Positions 18,299-27,385 of a stretch of 64,000 nucleotides of DNA are shown here, one piece after another. The stretch is taken from positions 178,939 to 242,938 of the forward strand of contig NZ_JAEFCF010000002.1 in assembly GCF_016405985.1 (NCBI RefSeq). The letters are read 5' to 3'. The notes beneath the pieces were generated by a model, which searched no databases, was not told where the DNA came from, and was given only the letters and a program-made list of their open reading frames with translations. Position 1 is the stretch's first letter. The number at the start of each line of letters is the position of its first letter. The translations under genes were made by a program, and so were the position numbers. The DNA is from Paracoccus sp. IB05 (GTDB lineage: Bacteria > Pseudomonadota > Alphaproteobacteria > Rhodobacterales > Rhodobacteraceae).

Positions 18299-19339
18299 TC
18301 AGGCTTTCCTGCCGCCTTTGCCGGTCTGGATCGAGTTCATCAGCACGGCGAGCACAATCACGCCGCCGGTGAAAACGGTCTGCCAGTAAGACGAGACGCC
18401 GGTGATCACGAGGCCCGCCGACAGGAAGCCGATCACGAAAGCGCCGAGCATGGTGCCAAGCACCGTGCCGCGCCCGCCGGTGAGGGCGGCGCCCCCGATC
18501 ACCACGGCGGCAATTGCGGTCAGCTCGTAAGTCGTGCCTGCGGTCGGGCCAGCCGAGGTCAGCTGCGACGACAGGACCAGACCCGCCACCGCCGAAAGCA
18601 TCCCCGACAGCGTATAGACGGTGACCTTGACGAATTTCACCGGCACGCCCGACAGCTCTGCCGCGCGCTCATTGCCGCCCGAAGCATAGAGCCAGCGGCC
18701 AAAGGCGGTGCGGCTGAGGACCAGCCAGGCGACGATCGCGCAGAAGGCCAGCACCAGAACCGAGATCGGCACGCCGGCAATCCGCTCGGATCCCAGCCAT
18801 TTGAAGCCGGTATTGCCCAGATCAGGCGAGCCTGCGAGCCGGTTATAAGTCAGGCCATTGGTCATCAGAAGGGCGACGCCGCGTGCCACATACATCACGC
18901 CAAGCGTGGCGACAAAGGCGGGAACTTTCAGGTATGCGACCAGCACGCCATTGACCGCGCCGACCAGCGCGCCCACGACCAGGGTGATCACCACCACGGC
19001 CCAGACCGGCGGATAAAGGATCACGCCGAGCGCGTCGATCTCGACGCCCTGCATCAGCGCGCCACCGATCACGCCGCTCAGCGCAAGGATCGAGCCGACC
19101 GACAGGTCGATGCCGCCATTCAGGATCACCAGCAACATGCCGATGGCCAGCAGGCCGAAAATCGCGACCTGGCTTGCCATGATCAGGAAATTCGAGGTCG
19201 TGAAATAATTCGGCGACAGATATGAAAAGACCGCGACAATCACGATCAGAGCGAAGAAAGCCCGGCCTTCAAGCAGAAGCTTCAGCAGGCTGAAACCTTC
19301 GCTCCTGGTGGCGGGGGCGGGTTTGGTGGTGTCGGACAT
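18299..19339 (-). CDS. eryF: ABC polyol importer permease (EryF-like)
   Basis: 346 residues, BPD_transp_2 (RbsC/AraH) family, with about ten hydrophobic helices. Typical blocks include the PNYFTTSNFLIMASQ start, LSVGSILALSGVIGG and the C-terminal GGRGTVLGTMLGAFVIGF loop that contacts the ATPase. It forms the membrane channel of a ribose-type importer. It sits 27 bases after the ATPase gene and 92 bases before the binding-protein gene on the same strand. Confidence 0.85.
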   Translation of the reverse strand: MSDTTKPAPATRSEGFSLLKLLLEGRAFFALIVIVAVFSYLSPNYFTTSNFLIMASQVAIFGLLAIGMLLVILNGGIDLSVGSILALSGVIGGALMQGVEIDALGVILYPPVWAVVVITLVVGALVGAVNGVLVAYLKVPAFVATLGVMYVARGVALLMTNGLTYNRLAGSPDLGNTGFKWLGSERIAGVPISVLVLAFCAIVAWLVLSRTAFGRWLYASGGNERAAELSGVPVKFVKVTVYTLSGMLSAVAGLVLSSQLTSAGPTAGTTYELTAIAAVVIGGAALTGGRGTVLGTMLGAFVIGFLSAGLVITGVSSYWQTVFTGGVIVLAVLMNSIQTGKGGRKA

Positions 19340-19365
19340 TGTTCTGTTTTCCCCGAACTTCGCTC

Positions 19366-20904
19366 TTAAGCCGCGTGCTGTTCGCCAGAGGCGGCCATGA
19401 TCATTTCTTTGGTGGCGTCTGCGCCGAATTCAGCCGTGATACGGCCCTTGTGCATGACGATGATGCGATGCGCGATCGACAGGCATTCGCTGACTTCCGA
19501 TGTGGTGTAAACCACGGCGAGGCCGCGTTTCGCGCCTTCTGCCAGCAGGCGGAACACCTCGGCCTTGGCGCCGATATCGATCCCGCGCGAGGGCTCGTCC
19601 AGCAGGATCACCTGCGGATTGGTCGCCATCATCTTGCCGATGACCACCTTTTGCTGGTTGCCGCCGGAAAGCGAGCCAATCGCCGCATCCGGGCCAGAGG
19701 TCTTGACGGTCACGCGTTTGATCGAATCGGCGATCAGTGCCTTTTCCGCCCTGCGCGAGGTGAAAAGCCCGCGGGTAAAGGCGGTGATCGAGGCGAGCGA
19801 CAGGTTCTGCCCCACCGACATCGTCTGCACCAGCCCGTCGCGCTGCCGGTCTTCCGGCACCAGCGCAAGCCCGCGCGCGATCCGCTGCGCGATGGAAAGA
19901 TGCGAGATCTCTTCGCCTTTCAGCTCGATCCGGCCCGAGGCCGCATGCAGCCGCCCGGCCAGCGTCTCCATCAGCTCTGACCGCCCGGCGCCCATCAGCC
20001 CGTAGATACAGACGACTTCGCCGGCCTTCACCTCAAGCGAGAGGTTGTCGACCACGTTATAGGCATTGCCGCCCGGATCGGGCACAACCATGTTTTTAAC
20101 GGCAAGCGCGGTCTGGCCGAACTCATACCCGTCCGGCGGCGCGCCGAGATTGTAATTCTCGCCCACCATATTGCGCACGATCCAGTTCAGATCGATGTCA
20201 GCGCGCGGCGCCCAGGCGGTCATCGCGCCATCGCGCAAAACCACAGCGTGATCGGTGATCAGCAGGGCCTCTTCCAGGTGGTGCGAGATATAGACGATCG
20301 ACACGCCCTTAGTGGTCAGGTCATTGATGACCTTGAACAAAACCTCGACCTCGGTCGCGGAAAGCGCCGAAGTCGGCTCGTCCATGATCAGGATGCGACT
20401 GTCGACGGAAAGCGCGCGGGCGATTTCCACAATCTGTTGCTGACCAAGGCGCAGATCCTCGACCGGGGTGAGCGGGTCGATATCCTGCTCCAGATCCTGC
20501 ATCAGCTTGCGGGCCTGGCGCTCTTCCTCGGCGAAATCGACGCCCAACGGGCCTTTGATCTCGCGGCCCATGAAGATGTTATCGCGCACGGAAAGATTGG
20601 GGGCGAGGCTCAGCTCCTGGTGGATGATCGAGATGCCCAGATCGCGGGCATGGGTTGAATTCTGGAAATGGACCGGCTGCCCATCCAGGATGATCTCGCC
20701 CGAGCTCGGCTGGATGACCCCGGAAAGGATCTTCATCAGCGTTGATTTGCCGGCGCCGTTTTCGCCGAACAGCGTGGTGACCTGGCCGCGATGAATGTCG
20801 AAATTCACGCCCTTCAGGGCATGAACTGCGCCGTAGGATTTCGCCACATTGCGCGCGGCAAGCACCACTTCGGCGGTGTCGAATTTGGCTGTCTCAGTGC
20901 TCAT
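19366..20904 (-). CDS. eryE: ABC polyol importer ATPase (EryE-like)
   Basis: 512 residues with two fused ATPase domains, as in RbsA/MglA. The first has Walker A GENGAGKSTLMKIL, signature LRLGQQQIVEIARAL and Walker B ILIMDEPTSAL. The second has a degenerate Walker A (GLMGAGRSELMETLAG), signature LSGGNQQKVVIGK and VILLDEPSRGIDIG. It powers import by the adjacent permease. The start at 20904 overlaps the stop of the DUF2291 gene (ATGA), so the two are translationally coupled; an upstream start at 20940 lies inside that gene and is unlikely. Confidence 0.88.
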   Translation of the reverse strand: MSTETAKFDTAEVVLAARNVAKSYGAVHALKGVNFDIHRGQVTTLFGENGAGKSTLMKILSGVIQPSSGEIILDGQPVHFQNSTHARDLGISIIHQELSLAPNLSVRDNIFMGREIKGPLGVDFAEEERQARKLMQDLEQDIDPLTPVEDLRLGQQQIVEIARALSVDSRILIMDEPTSALSATEVEVLFKVINDLTTKGVSIVYISHHLEEALLITDHAVVLRDGAMTAWAPRADIDLNWIVRNMVGENYNLGAPPDGYEFGQTALAVKNMVVPDPGGNAYNVVDNLSLEVKAGEVVCIYGLMGAGRSELMETLAGRLHAASGRIELKGEEISHLSIAQRIARGLALVPEDRQRDGLVQTMSVGQNLSLASITAFTRGLFTSRRAEKALIADSIKRVTVKTSGPDAAIGSLSGGNQQKVVIGKMMATNPQVILLDEPSRGIDIGAKAEVFRLLAEGAKRGLAVVYTTSEVSECLSIAHRIIVMHKGRITAEFGADATKEMIMAASGEQHAA

Positions 20905-21560
20905 CACTGCACCGTCACGCTGACGGGGGTGATGCGCCACATTTTGGCATTGATCAGGGTGAAGGCACCGGTCACCTCCAGCGTCTTGCCGGTCAGGTTC
21001 GCTGTGTCGATCCCGTCCAGAACGGCGGTCTTCATCGCGCGGTTGATCGCCGAACCGGCATCCTGATACTCGATCTGGTTCTTGAAGGCGCCGAATTCGA
21101 TATCGCCGGGCGCGTCACGCAGGTCGGTGCCATTGATCGCCGGCCCGGTCTGAAGCCGGACGCTGATCCCTTCCGGCATCCCGTCAATCGCCATTTCATA
21201 GACGCCCGATTTCGCCTCGCCCGCGACGCCGGTGAATTTCACCATCATCACGGTGCCGGTGGTCGCCGGGGTGCCATATTCCTTCGCTGCCGCCGCCTTA
21301 TCGGCCTGGACGGCCTGGGCGAGCGTCACCACATCCACCGCTTTCGCGATCACGGCGTCTTTGATGCGGGGAAACTCGGCCTGGCCATAAGTGTCGGGCG
21401 AGAAGGCCTGCTGGCGGGTATCCGAGTCAGAACCGACCCGTACCACGGTGGTGTCGAGCGCGATTGCCGCGATCACGGCCAGAACAATCGCGCCGGCGAT
21501 CCAGATCCTGCGACGGCTTTCGCTGCGCGGCGCGGCTGCGGTTTCCAGGCTTTGGCTCAT
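20904..21560 (-). CDS. DUF2291 periplasmic protein of polyol importer
   Basis: 218 residues. One N-terminal membrane anchor (about 19-36, IWIAGAIVLAVIAAIALD) is followed by a periplasmic beta-rich domain of the DUF2291 family. I recall DUF2291 genes beside EryEFG-type importers in rhizobial erythritol loci; the biochemical role is not known. It is coupled to the ATPase gene (ATGA) and preceded by a 38-codon frame that overlaps its start in the same way. It may act as an accessory or membrane-tethered binding component. Confidence 0.8.
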   Translation of the reverse strand: MSQSLETAAAPRSESRRRIWIAGAIVLAVIAAIALDTTVVRVGSDSDTRQQAFSPDTYGQAEFPRIKDAVIAKAVDVVTLAQAVQADKAAAAKEYGTPATTGTVMMVKFTGVAGEAKSGVYEMAIDGMPEGISVRLQTGPAINGTDLRDAPGDIEFGAFKNQIEYQDAGSAINRAMKTAVLDGIDTANLTGKTLEVTGAFTLINAKMWRITPVSVTVQ

Positions 21561-21673
21561 GATTTGGTTCCCGGGAGAGTGATGTCTGAGAGAAGCGGCA
21601 GGCGGGGCATCAGGGGGCCAGTGCCAAAGCGGGCATGGCCGCCGGCGGCGAAGGCCAGAACGTCCGTTTGCAT
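21557..21673 (-). CDS. Possible 38-residue leader peptide, coupled to DUF2291
   Basis: A short frame starts at ATG 21673, preceded by GGAG at an 8-base spacing, and its TGA overlaps the ATG of the DUF2291 gene (ATGA at 21557-21560). The product would read MQTDVLAFAAGGHARFGTG and continue with a Pro/Leu-rich tail. I recognise no family. The good Shine-Dalgarno and the exact overlap suggest a translated leader, but the frame is short and could be chance. Confidence 0.35.
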   Translation of the reverse strand: MQTDVLAFAAGGHARFGTGPLMPRLPLLSDITLPGTKS

Positions 21674-22376
21674 GCCTTTAACTCCTCACCTTGCGACGGT
21701 CCCGGGTGTCACGCTCCTCAACGCGCTGGCTTTGGACCAGGGGACTTTCGCCTTCGTTTGCGGCCTTTGTGATATTATAGTGATATTTAATCCGTCAAGT
21801 AAGATATGAAATGAGGCGGCTGCAGGCTTTGAAATTTCCGGGAAGGGCGGGCTGATCCGGCCGATTCCTTCGGTTGAGACCTGGATGGCAATCCGCACGG
21901 CCGACATGCTGCTATAGCAGCCGATTCGCGCTGCAATACAGCGAAATGACATCTCAATATATTGATTTAATGTGACTTGTGAGCGGATATTGCCGCGGAT
22001 CCACCTCTGGTTGCGCTGTGGCGGTCTGACGGTAATGGCCAGCCTTCTCCATGTGGTCCGCTGGGAAAAGGACTGTCCGGAGGCGGGAGCCTGTCCGGAA
22101 GACTATATGAAATAAATTACTTTGTCCGTAAAAAAATTCATTCACTATGGTATGATTGTGGGATATATCTCGCGCAGGGCTGCATGGCGAAATGCGGGCC
22201 TGGATTATTCAGCCGAAACGGGGGAGGTCGCGGATGCGACCGGATCGGCGGGAGGGATGGATTGCATATCGGCTTTCATATCGGGCGGCAGAGAGATCTT
22301 GCTCCGGCATCCCTGCGGGTCCGCACTGGCGTGACCGCCGCAAGGGCTGTCATGGCGGCTGGGGGAGGGTCCGGAC
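21674..22376. promoter_or_regulatory. Divergent control region of the ery locus
   Basis: 703 bases between the importer arm and eryA, with AT-rich islands rare in this genome and no convincing gene. Notable sites: a direct repeat GTGATATT-ATA-GTGATATT (21769-21787, 11-base period), the perfect palindrome GCTGCTATAGCAGC (21908-21921), the palindrome CAATATATTG (21955-21964), and an AT-rich tract at 22107-22150. These are candidates for binding by EryD, the DeoR proteins or RNA polymerase. No pair is close enough to consensus to name a promoter. Confidence 0.5.
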
Positions 22377-23945
22377 ATGGCCGGCACTGAGATTCTGATC
22401 GGAATTGACGCGGGCACTTCGGTGATCAAGGCGGTGGCCTTTGATCTCGCGGGGCGGCAACTGGCCTCGGCTGCGGTGCCGAATCGCTACGCGACTGCCG
22501 CTGACGGATCGGCGACGCAGCCCCTGGGTCAGACCTGGGATGATTGCGCCCGCGCCTTGCGCGAGTTGGGCGAGCTGGTCGAAGGGCTGGCGGGGCGCAC
22601 CGCAGCGCTGGCGGTGACGGGGCAGGGCGACGGCACCTGGCTTGCCGGGGCGGGGAACCGCCCGGTCGGCGATGCCTGGCTCTGGCTGGATGCCCGCGCG
22701 GCGCCGACGGTCGAGCGGCTCGCCCATTGTGCTGAAAACCGCGCGCGGTTCGAGGCCACCGGCACCGGGCTCAACACCTGCCAGATGGGCAGCCAGATCG
22801 CCCATATGCAAAGCTTCCGGCCCGAATTGCTGGCGGCAGCCGAGGTCGCGCTGCATTGCAAGGACTGGCTTTACCTCAACCTCACCGGCGTTCGGGCAAC
22901 CGACCCGTCAGAGGCGAGTTTCACCTTCGGCAATTACCGCAACCGTCAATATGATGACACGGTGATCGCAGCTTTGGGGCTTGAGGCGCAGCGCCACCTG
23001 CTGCCGCCGATCGTCGAGGGCACCGAGGTCACGCATCCGCTTTCGCCCGAGGCGGCGGCGGCGACTGGCCTGCTGGCCGGAACGCCGGTCAGCCTCGGCT
23101 ATGTCGATATGGTGATGACCGCGCTTGGCGCCGGGGTCTATGGCGGCGGCGGTCAGGATGTCGCCTGTTCGACCGTGGGCTCGACCGGGGTGCATATGCG
23201 CGCAGTCAGATGGCAGGATGTGCATCTGAACGAGGAAGGCACCGGCTATGTGATCTGCCTGCCGGTCCCCGGTGTGGTGACCCAGGTGCAGACCAATATG
23301 GCGGCGACGCTGAATGTCGACTGGGCGCTTGGCCTGGCCGGAGACGCGCTGAAAGCCTTTGGCCATGAGGTCAGCCATAAAGAGCTGGTCTCGCGCATCG
23401 ACGCCTGGCTTTCCGAAAGCCAGCCCGGCCAGATCGTCTACCACCCCTATATTTCCGAGGCCGGCGAGCGCGGGCCTTTCGTCAATGCCCAGGCCCGTGC
23501 GGGGTTCACCGGGTTTTCGCAATATCACGGCTTCCCCGATCTCTTGCGCGCGGTGACCGAGGGCCTCGGACACGCCATGCGCGATTGCTACGCGGCGATG
23601 GGCAAACTGCCCGGAGAGTTGCGGCTGACCGGGGGCGCGGCGCGGTCGGGCGCTTTGCGTAAGATCTTTTCGGCTTCGGTTGATGCGCCTGTCCGGGTAT
23701 CAGCCCGCGATGAGGCCGGGGCCGCCGGGGCTGCGATGATGGCCGCCGTTGCCATCGGTGCTTATAAATCCATGGATGATTGCGTCAGTGAATGGGTGAT
23801 CCCGCTTTTGGGCGCGCCCGAAGCCCCCGATGCGGGCCTTGTTGACGCCTATCACCGCATCTTTCCCGCCTATCAATCGGCGCGGCAGGTTCTGGTCCCG
23901 GTCTGGGATCAGCTGTCCCGCGCCCGCCGCCCGTCAGGAGAATGA
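22377..23945 (+). CDS. eryA: Erythritol kinase
   Basis: 522-residue FGGY kinase. The N-terminal phosphate loop reads LIGIDAGTSVIKAVAFDLAG, the C-terminal domain carries LTGGAARSGALRKIFSASV, and GDAWLWLDARAAPTVERL plus CKDWLYLNLTG are typical of the erythritol-kinase branch. EryA forms D-erythritol 1-phosphate from erythritol and ATP. Assignment is strong because eryB, eryC, eryD, a tpiA copy and rpiB follow in the Brucella-like order. GGAGGG precedes ATG 22377. The stop lies 1 base from the next ATG. Confidence 0.92.
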   Translation: MAGTEILIGIDAGTSVIKAVAFDLAGRQLASAAVPNRYATAADGSATQPLGQTWDDCARALRELGELVEGLAGRTAALAVTGQGDGTWLAGAGNRPVGDAWLWLDARAAPTVERLAHCAENRARFEATGTGLNTCQMGSQIAHMQSFRPELLAAAEVALHCKDWLYLNLTGVRATDPSEASFTFGNYRNRQYDDTVIAALGLEAQRHLLPPIVEGTEVTHPLSPEAAAATGLLAGTPVSLGYVDMVMTALGAGVYGGGGQDVACSTVGSTGVHMRAVRWQDVHLNEEGTGYVICLPVPGVVTQVQTNMAATLNVDWALGLAGDALKAFGHEVSHKELVSRIDAWLSESQPGQIVYHPYISEAGERGPFVNAQARAGFTGFSQYHGFPDLLRAVTEGLGHAMRDCYAAMGKLPGELRLTGGAARSGALRKIFSASVDAPVRVSARDEAGAAGAAMMAAVAIGAYKSMDDCVSEWVIPLLGAPEAPDAGLVDAYHRIFPAYQSARQVLVPVWDQLSRARRPSGE

Positions 23946-23946
23946 C

Positions 23947-25452
23947 ATGACCGATATGATCGACCTCTTTGTGATCGGAGGCGGCATCAACGGTGCCGGT
24001 ATGGCGCGCGATGCAGCCGGGCGCGGGCTCTCGGTGGTGATGGCGGAAAAAGACGACCTCGCGCAGGGGACATCCTCGCGCTCGGGCAAGCTGGTGCATG
24101 GCGGGCTGCGCTATCTGGAATATTATGAATTCCGCCTGGTGCGCGAGGCGCTGATCGAGCGGGAGGTGCTGCTGAACGCCGCGCCGCATATCATCTGGCC
24201 GATGCGTTTCGTGCTGCCGCATTCGCCGACCGACCGCCCGGCCTGGCTCGTCCGGCTTGGCCTCTTCCTTTACGATCATCTGGGGGGCCGCAAAAAGCTT
24301 CCCGGCACCCGGACGCTGAACCTGCATCGCGACCCGGAAGGGGCGGCGATCCTGGATCAGTATAAGAAGGGCTTTGAATATTCGGATTGCTGGGTCGATG
24401 ACGCGCGGCTGGTGGCGCTGAACGCGCTTGGCGCCGCGGAAAAGGGTGCGACGATCCTGACCCGCTCGCCGGTGACCTCAGCCGTGCGTGAGAATGGTGG
24501 CTGGACCGTGACCGTCCGCAATCACAAGGGCGAAGACCAGGTCTTCCGCGCCAAATGTATCGTGAATTGCGCCGGTCCCTGGGTCTCGGACGTGATCCAG
24601 AATGTCGCCCATACCAAATCGACGCGCGGCGTGCGGCTGGTCAAGGGCAGCCATATCATCGTGCCGAAATGGTGGGCGGGGCAGAATGCTTACCTGGTGC
24701 AGAACCACGACAAGCGCGTGATCTTCATCAACCCCTATGAGGGCAATATGGCGCTGATCGGCACCACCGATATTCCCTGGGAGGGCCGCGCCGAAGATGT
24801 CGAGATCAATGAGACCGAGATCGACTATCTCCTGAAATGCGTGAACCGCTATTTCAAGGAAAAGCTGCGGCGTGAGGATGTGGTCCATGCCTATTCCGGC
24901 GTGCGGCCATTGTTTGACGATGGCAAGGGCAACCCTTCGGCTGTCACCCGTGACTATGTGTTTGACCTGGATGAGACCGGCGGCGCGCCGATGCTGAACG
25001 TGTTTGGCGGCAAGATCACCACCTTCCGCGAGCTGGCCGAGCGCGGGATGCATAAGCTGAAACATGTCTTCCCGCAGATGGGGCCGGACTGGACCGCGAC
25101 AGCGAAACTCCCCGGTGGCGAGATGCCGAACGCGGATTACGAGAGCTTTATTGAGACCCAGCGGGAGGCCTTCCCCTGGATGCCGCGCGCGCTCATCCTT
25201 TACTATGCCCGCCGCTATGGCAGCCGGATGAAGGATCTCATCGGGGGGGCAACCTCGGTCGAGGGTCTTGGCCGGCATTTCGGCGGCGATCTTTATGAGG
25301 CCGAAGTGAAATACCTGGTGGCGAAAGAATGGGCGATGGAGGCGGAAGACATCCTCTGGCGCCGCACCAAGCACAAGCTGCACCTGACGGCGGAACAGAT
25401 CGAAGGCTTCACCACCTGGTTTGACGGCTGGAAAGCGGGGGCGCGCGCATGA
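23947..25452 (+). CDS. eryB: D-erythritol 1-phosphate dehydrogenase
   Basis: 501 residues, GlpD-family flavoprotein. It has the FAD loop LFVIGGGINGAGMARDAAG, the GlpD motif GTSSRSGKLVHGGLRYLEYY, and the C-terminal NVFGGKITTFRELAE with a DAO_C domain. In Brucella EryB oxidises D-erythritol 1-phosphate to D-erythrulose 1-phosphate. The start at 23947 is chosen because it follows the eryA stop and a CAGGAG; an upstream start at 23830 lies inside eryA. Its stop overlaps the eryC start (ATGA). Confidence 0.92.
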   Translation: MTDMIDLFVIGGGINGAGMARDAAGRGLSVVMAEKDDLAQGTSSRSGKLVHGGLRYLEYYEFRLVREALIEREVLLNAAPHIIWPMRFVLPHSPTDRPAWLVRLGLFLYDHLGGRKKLPGTRTLNLHRDPEGAAILDQYKKGFEYSDCWVDDARLVALNALGAAEKGATILTRSPVTSAVRENGGWTVTVRNHKGEDQVFRAKCIVNCAGPWVSDVIQNVAHTKSTRGVRLVKGSHIIVPKWWAGQNAYLVQNHDKRVIFINPYEGNMALIGTTDIPWEGRAEDVEINETEIDYLLKCVNRYFKEKLRREDVVHAYSGVRPLFDDGKGNPSAVTRDYVFDLDETGGAPMLNVFGGKITTFRELAERGMHKLKHVFPQMGPDWTATAKLPGGEMPNADYESFIETQREAFPWMPRALILYYARRYGSRMKDLIGGATSVEGLGRHFGGDLYEAEVKYLVAKEWAMEAEDILWRRTKHKLHLTAEQIEGFTTWFDGWKAGARA

Positions 25453-26381
25453 AACTGACGCTTTCCCTGAACACCAACCCGCTGGTGAACCGTTTCGCGG
25501 AACCCTCGGACCTGATCGAGACCGTGGCGCGCGATCTGAAGATCCGCGACCTGCAGCTGACGCATGAATTCATCAACCCGTCCTGGCCCGCCCCGGTGAT
25601 CCGCCGTCTGACGCGCGAAATGCAGGCGGCTCAGGCCCGCACCGGGGTGCGGGTGACCTCCGGCATGACCGGGCCCTACGGGCGGCTGAACCATTTTGGC
25701 CACCCGGACCCGGACGTGCGCCGCTATTATACCGACTGGTTCAAGACCTTTGCCGATATCACCGCCGATCTGGGCGGGGTCTCGGTCGGCACCCAGTTCG
25801 CGATCTTCACCTATAAGGATTTCGACGATCAGGCGCGGCGCGAAGAGCTGACGCAGATCGCCATCGACCATTGGGCCGAGGTCGCGGAACATGCCAAAGG
25901 CGCGGGCCTGAAATATGTCTATTGGGAGCCGATGTCGGTGGGCCGCGAATTCGGCGAGACGATCCGCGAGGCCATCGCGCTGCAAGACCGGCTGACGGCG
26001 GCGAATATGGCAGTGCCGATGTGGATGATGGCCGATATCGACCATGGCGATGTCACCAGCCCGAACCCCGATGACACCGACCCCTATGCCTGGGCGCGGG
26101 CGGTGCCGAAGCTTTCGCCGATCATCCATATCAAACAGTCGATGATGGACAAATCCGGCCACAAGCCTTTCACCGCCGATTTCAACGCCAAAGGCCGCAT
26201 CCAGCCCGAGCCGCTGCTCGCCGCCTTCCGCGAAGGCGGTGCGGTGGATAACGAGATCTGCCTTGAACTGAGCTTCAAGGAGCGGGAGCCGAATGACCGC
26301 CAGGTGATTGCGCAGATCGCGGAAAGCGTTGCCTTCTGGGCGCCGCATATCGACACCGGTGTGCAGGACTTGCATATCTGA
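25449..26381 (+). CDS. eryC: D-erythrulose 1-phosphate 3-epimerase
   Basis: 310 residues, TIM-barrel sugar-phosphate isomerase/epimerase of the AP-endonuclease-2 superfamily. Candidate metal ligands are visible in LKYVYWEPMS (Glu), MMADIDHGDV (Asp/His) and EICLELSFKE (Glu). EryC interconverts D- and L-erythrulose 1-phosphate in the Brucella pathway. The start overlaps the eryB stop (ATGA). A duplicated short phrase (TTAACCCCAGG, 26389-26399 and 26409-26419) lies in the 44-base gap before eryD. Confidence 0.9.
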   Translation: MKLTLSLNTNPLVNRFAEPSDLIETVARDLKIRDLQLTHEFINPSWPAPVIRRLTREMQAAQARTGVRVTSGMTGPYGRLNHFGHPDPDVRRYYTDWFKTFADITADLGGVSVGTQFAIFTYKDFDDQARREELTQIAIDHWAEVAEHAKGAGLKYVYWEPMSVGREFGETIREAIALQDRLTAANMAVPMWMMADIDHGDVTSPNPDDTDPYAWARAVPKLSPIIHIKQSMMDKSGHKPFTADFNAKGRIQPEPLLAAFREGGAVDNEICLELSFKEREPNDRQVIAQIAESVAFWAPHIDTGVQDLHI

Positions 26382-26425
26382 CGCCGCCTTAACCCCAGGG
26401 CAACAGCCTTAACCCCAGGACGACA

Positions 26426-27373
26426 ATGGCACCGCGCCGCGACATTGATCCAGAAGACAGCCTCGCGATCCGCGCGGCCTGGCTGCATTACGCAGGCGGG
26501 CTGACCCAGGCCGCGGTGGCGAAACGGCTGGGGCTCGCATCCGTCAAGACCCATCGGCTGATTGCAAGGGCGGTGCTTGAGGGCGCGGTCAAGGTCACGA
26601 TTGACGGCGACATCGTCGAATGTGTGGAATTCGAAGACCAGCTGTCGCGCCGCTACGGGCTGGATTATTGCGAAGTGGCGCCGGATCTGGGCGAAGAGGG
26701 GATGCCTCTGCGCGCGCTCGGCATGGCGGGCGCCGGGTTTCTGCGGCGCGAGATCGAACGGGGCGAGACGCCGGTGATCGGTCTGGGCCATGGTCGGACC
26801 ATGCAGGCGACCGTGCGACAATTGCCCAGGATCAATGCGTCCGGCGTCAGCTTTGTCTCGCTTTTGGGTGGGCTTACGCGCAATTACGCGGCCAATCCGC
26901 ATGACGTGATGCACAGCCTTGCGGAAAAAACCGGCGCAATGGCCTTTGTGCTGCCGGTGCCGTTCTTTGCCCGCTCGGTCACGGATCGTGAGGTTCTGCT
27001 GTCGCAGCCCGGCGTGCGCGAGATCTTTGATCTTTCCGCCGGGGCCGGGCTGAAACTGGTGGGGATCGGCACGGCGGATGCCGGGGCGGGGCTGGTGGCC
27101 TCGGGCATGATCGAGCCGCGCGAGATTGAAGAGATCACCGCCACCGGCGGCGCGGGCGAGATGCTTGGCCATTTCTTTGACGCGCTCGGGCGCGAGGTGG
27201 AAACCGGCCTGACCGCCCGCACGCTTTCGGTCGGGTTCCGGCCCGGGGGGGACCGCATCGTCGCCATCGCTGGCGGTGCCGACAAACACCACGCCATCCG
27301 GGCCGTGCTGGCCAGCGGCCGGCTGAGCGGGCTGATCACAGATGAGCCGACAGCGCGCGCGCTGCTGGACTGA
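26426..27373 (+). CDS. eryD: Ery operon regulator, SorC/DeoR type
   Basis: 315 residues. The N-terminal helix-turn-helix (WLHYAGGLTQAAVAKRLGLA, SVKTHRLIARAV) is followed by a SorC-type sugar-binding domain with GLGHGRTMQATVRQLPRI and GLITDEPTARALLD at the C-terminus. In Brucella EryD represses the ery operon and erythritol relieves it. It lies within the operon it should control, between eryC and the tpiA copy, so control is probably by negative feedback. Binding sites are expected in 21674-22376. Confidence 0.9.
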   Translation: MAPRRDIDPEDSLAIRAAWLHYAGGLTQAAVAKRLGLASVKTHRLIARAVLEGAVKVTIDGDIVECVEFEDQLSRRYGLDYCEVAPDLGEEGMPLRALGMAGAGFLRREIERGETPVIGLGHGRTMQATVRQLPRINASGVSFVSLLGGLTRNYAANPHDVMHSLAEKTGAMAFVLPVPFFARSVTDREVLLSQPGVREIFDLSAGAGLKLVGIGTADAGAGLVASGMIEPREIEEITATGGAGEMLGHFFDALGREVETGLTARTLSVGFRPGGDRIVAIAGGADKHHAIRAVLASGRLSGLITDEPTARALLD

Positions 27374-27385
27374 AGAGGAAAGAGA

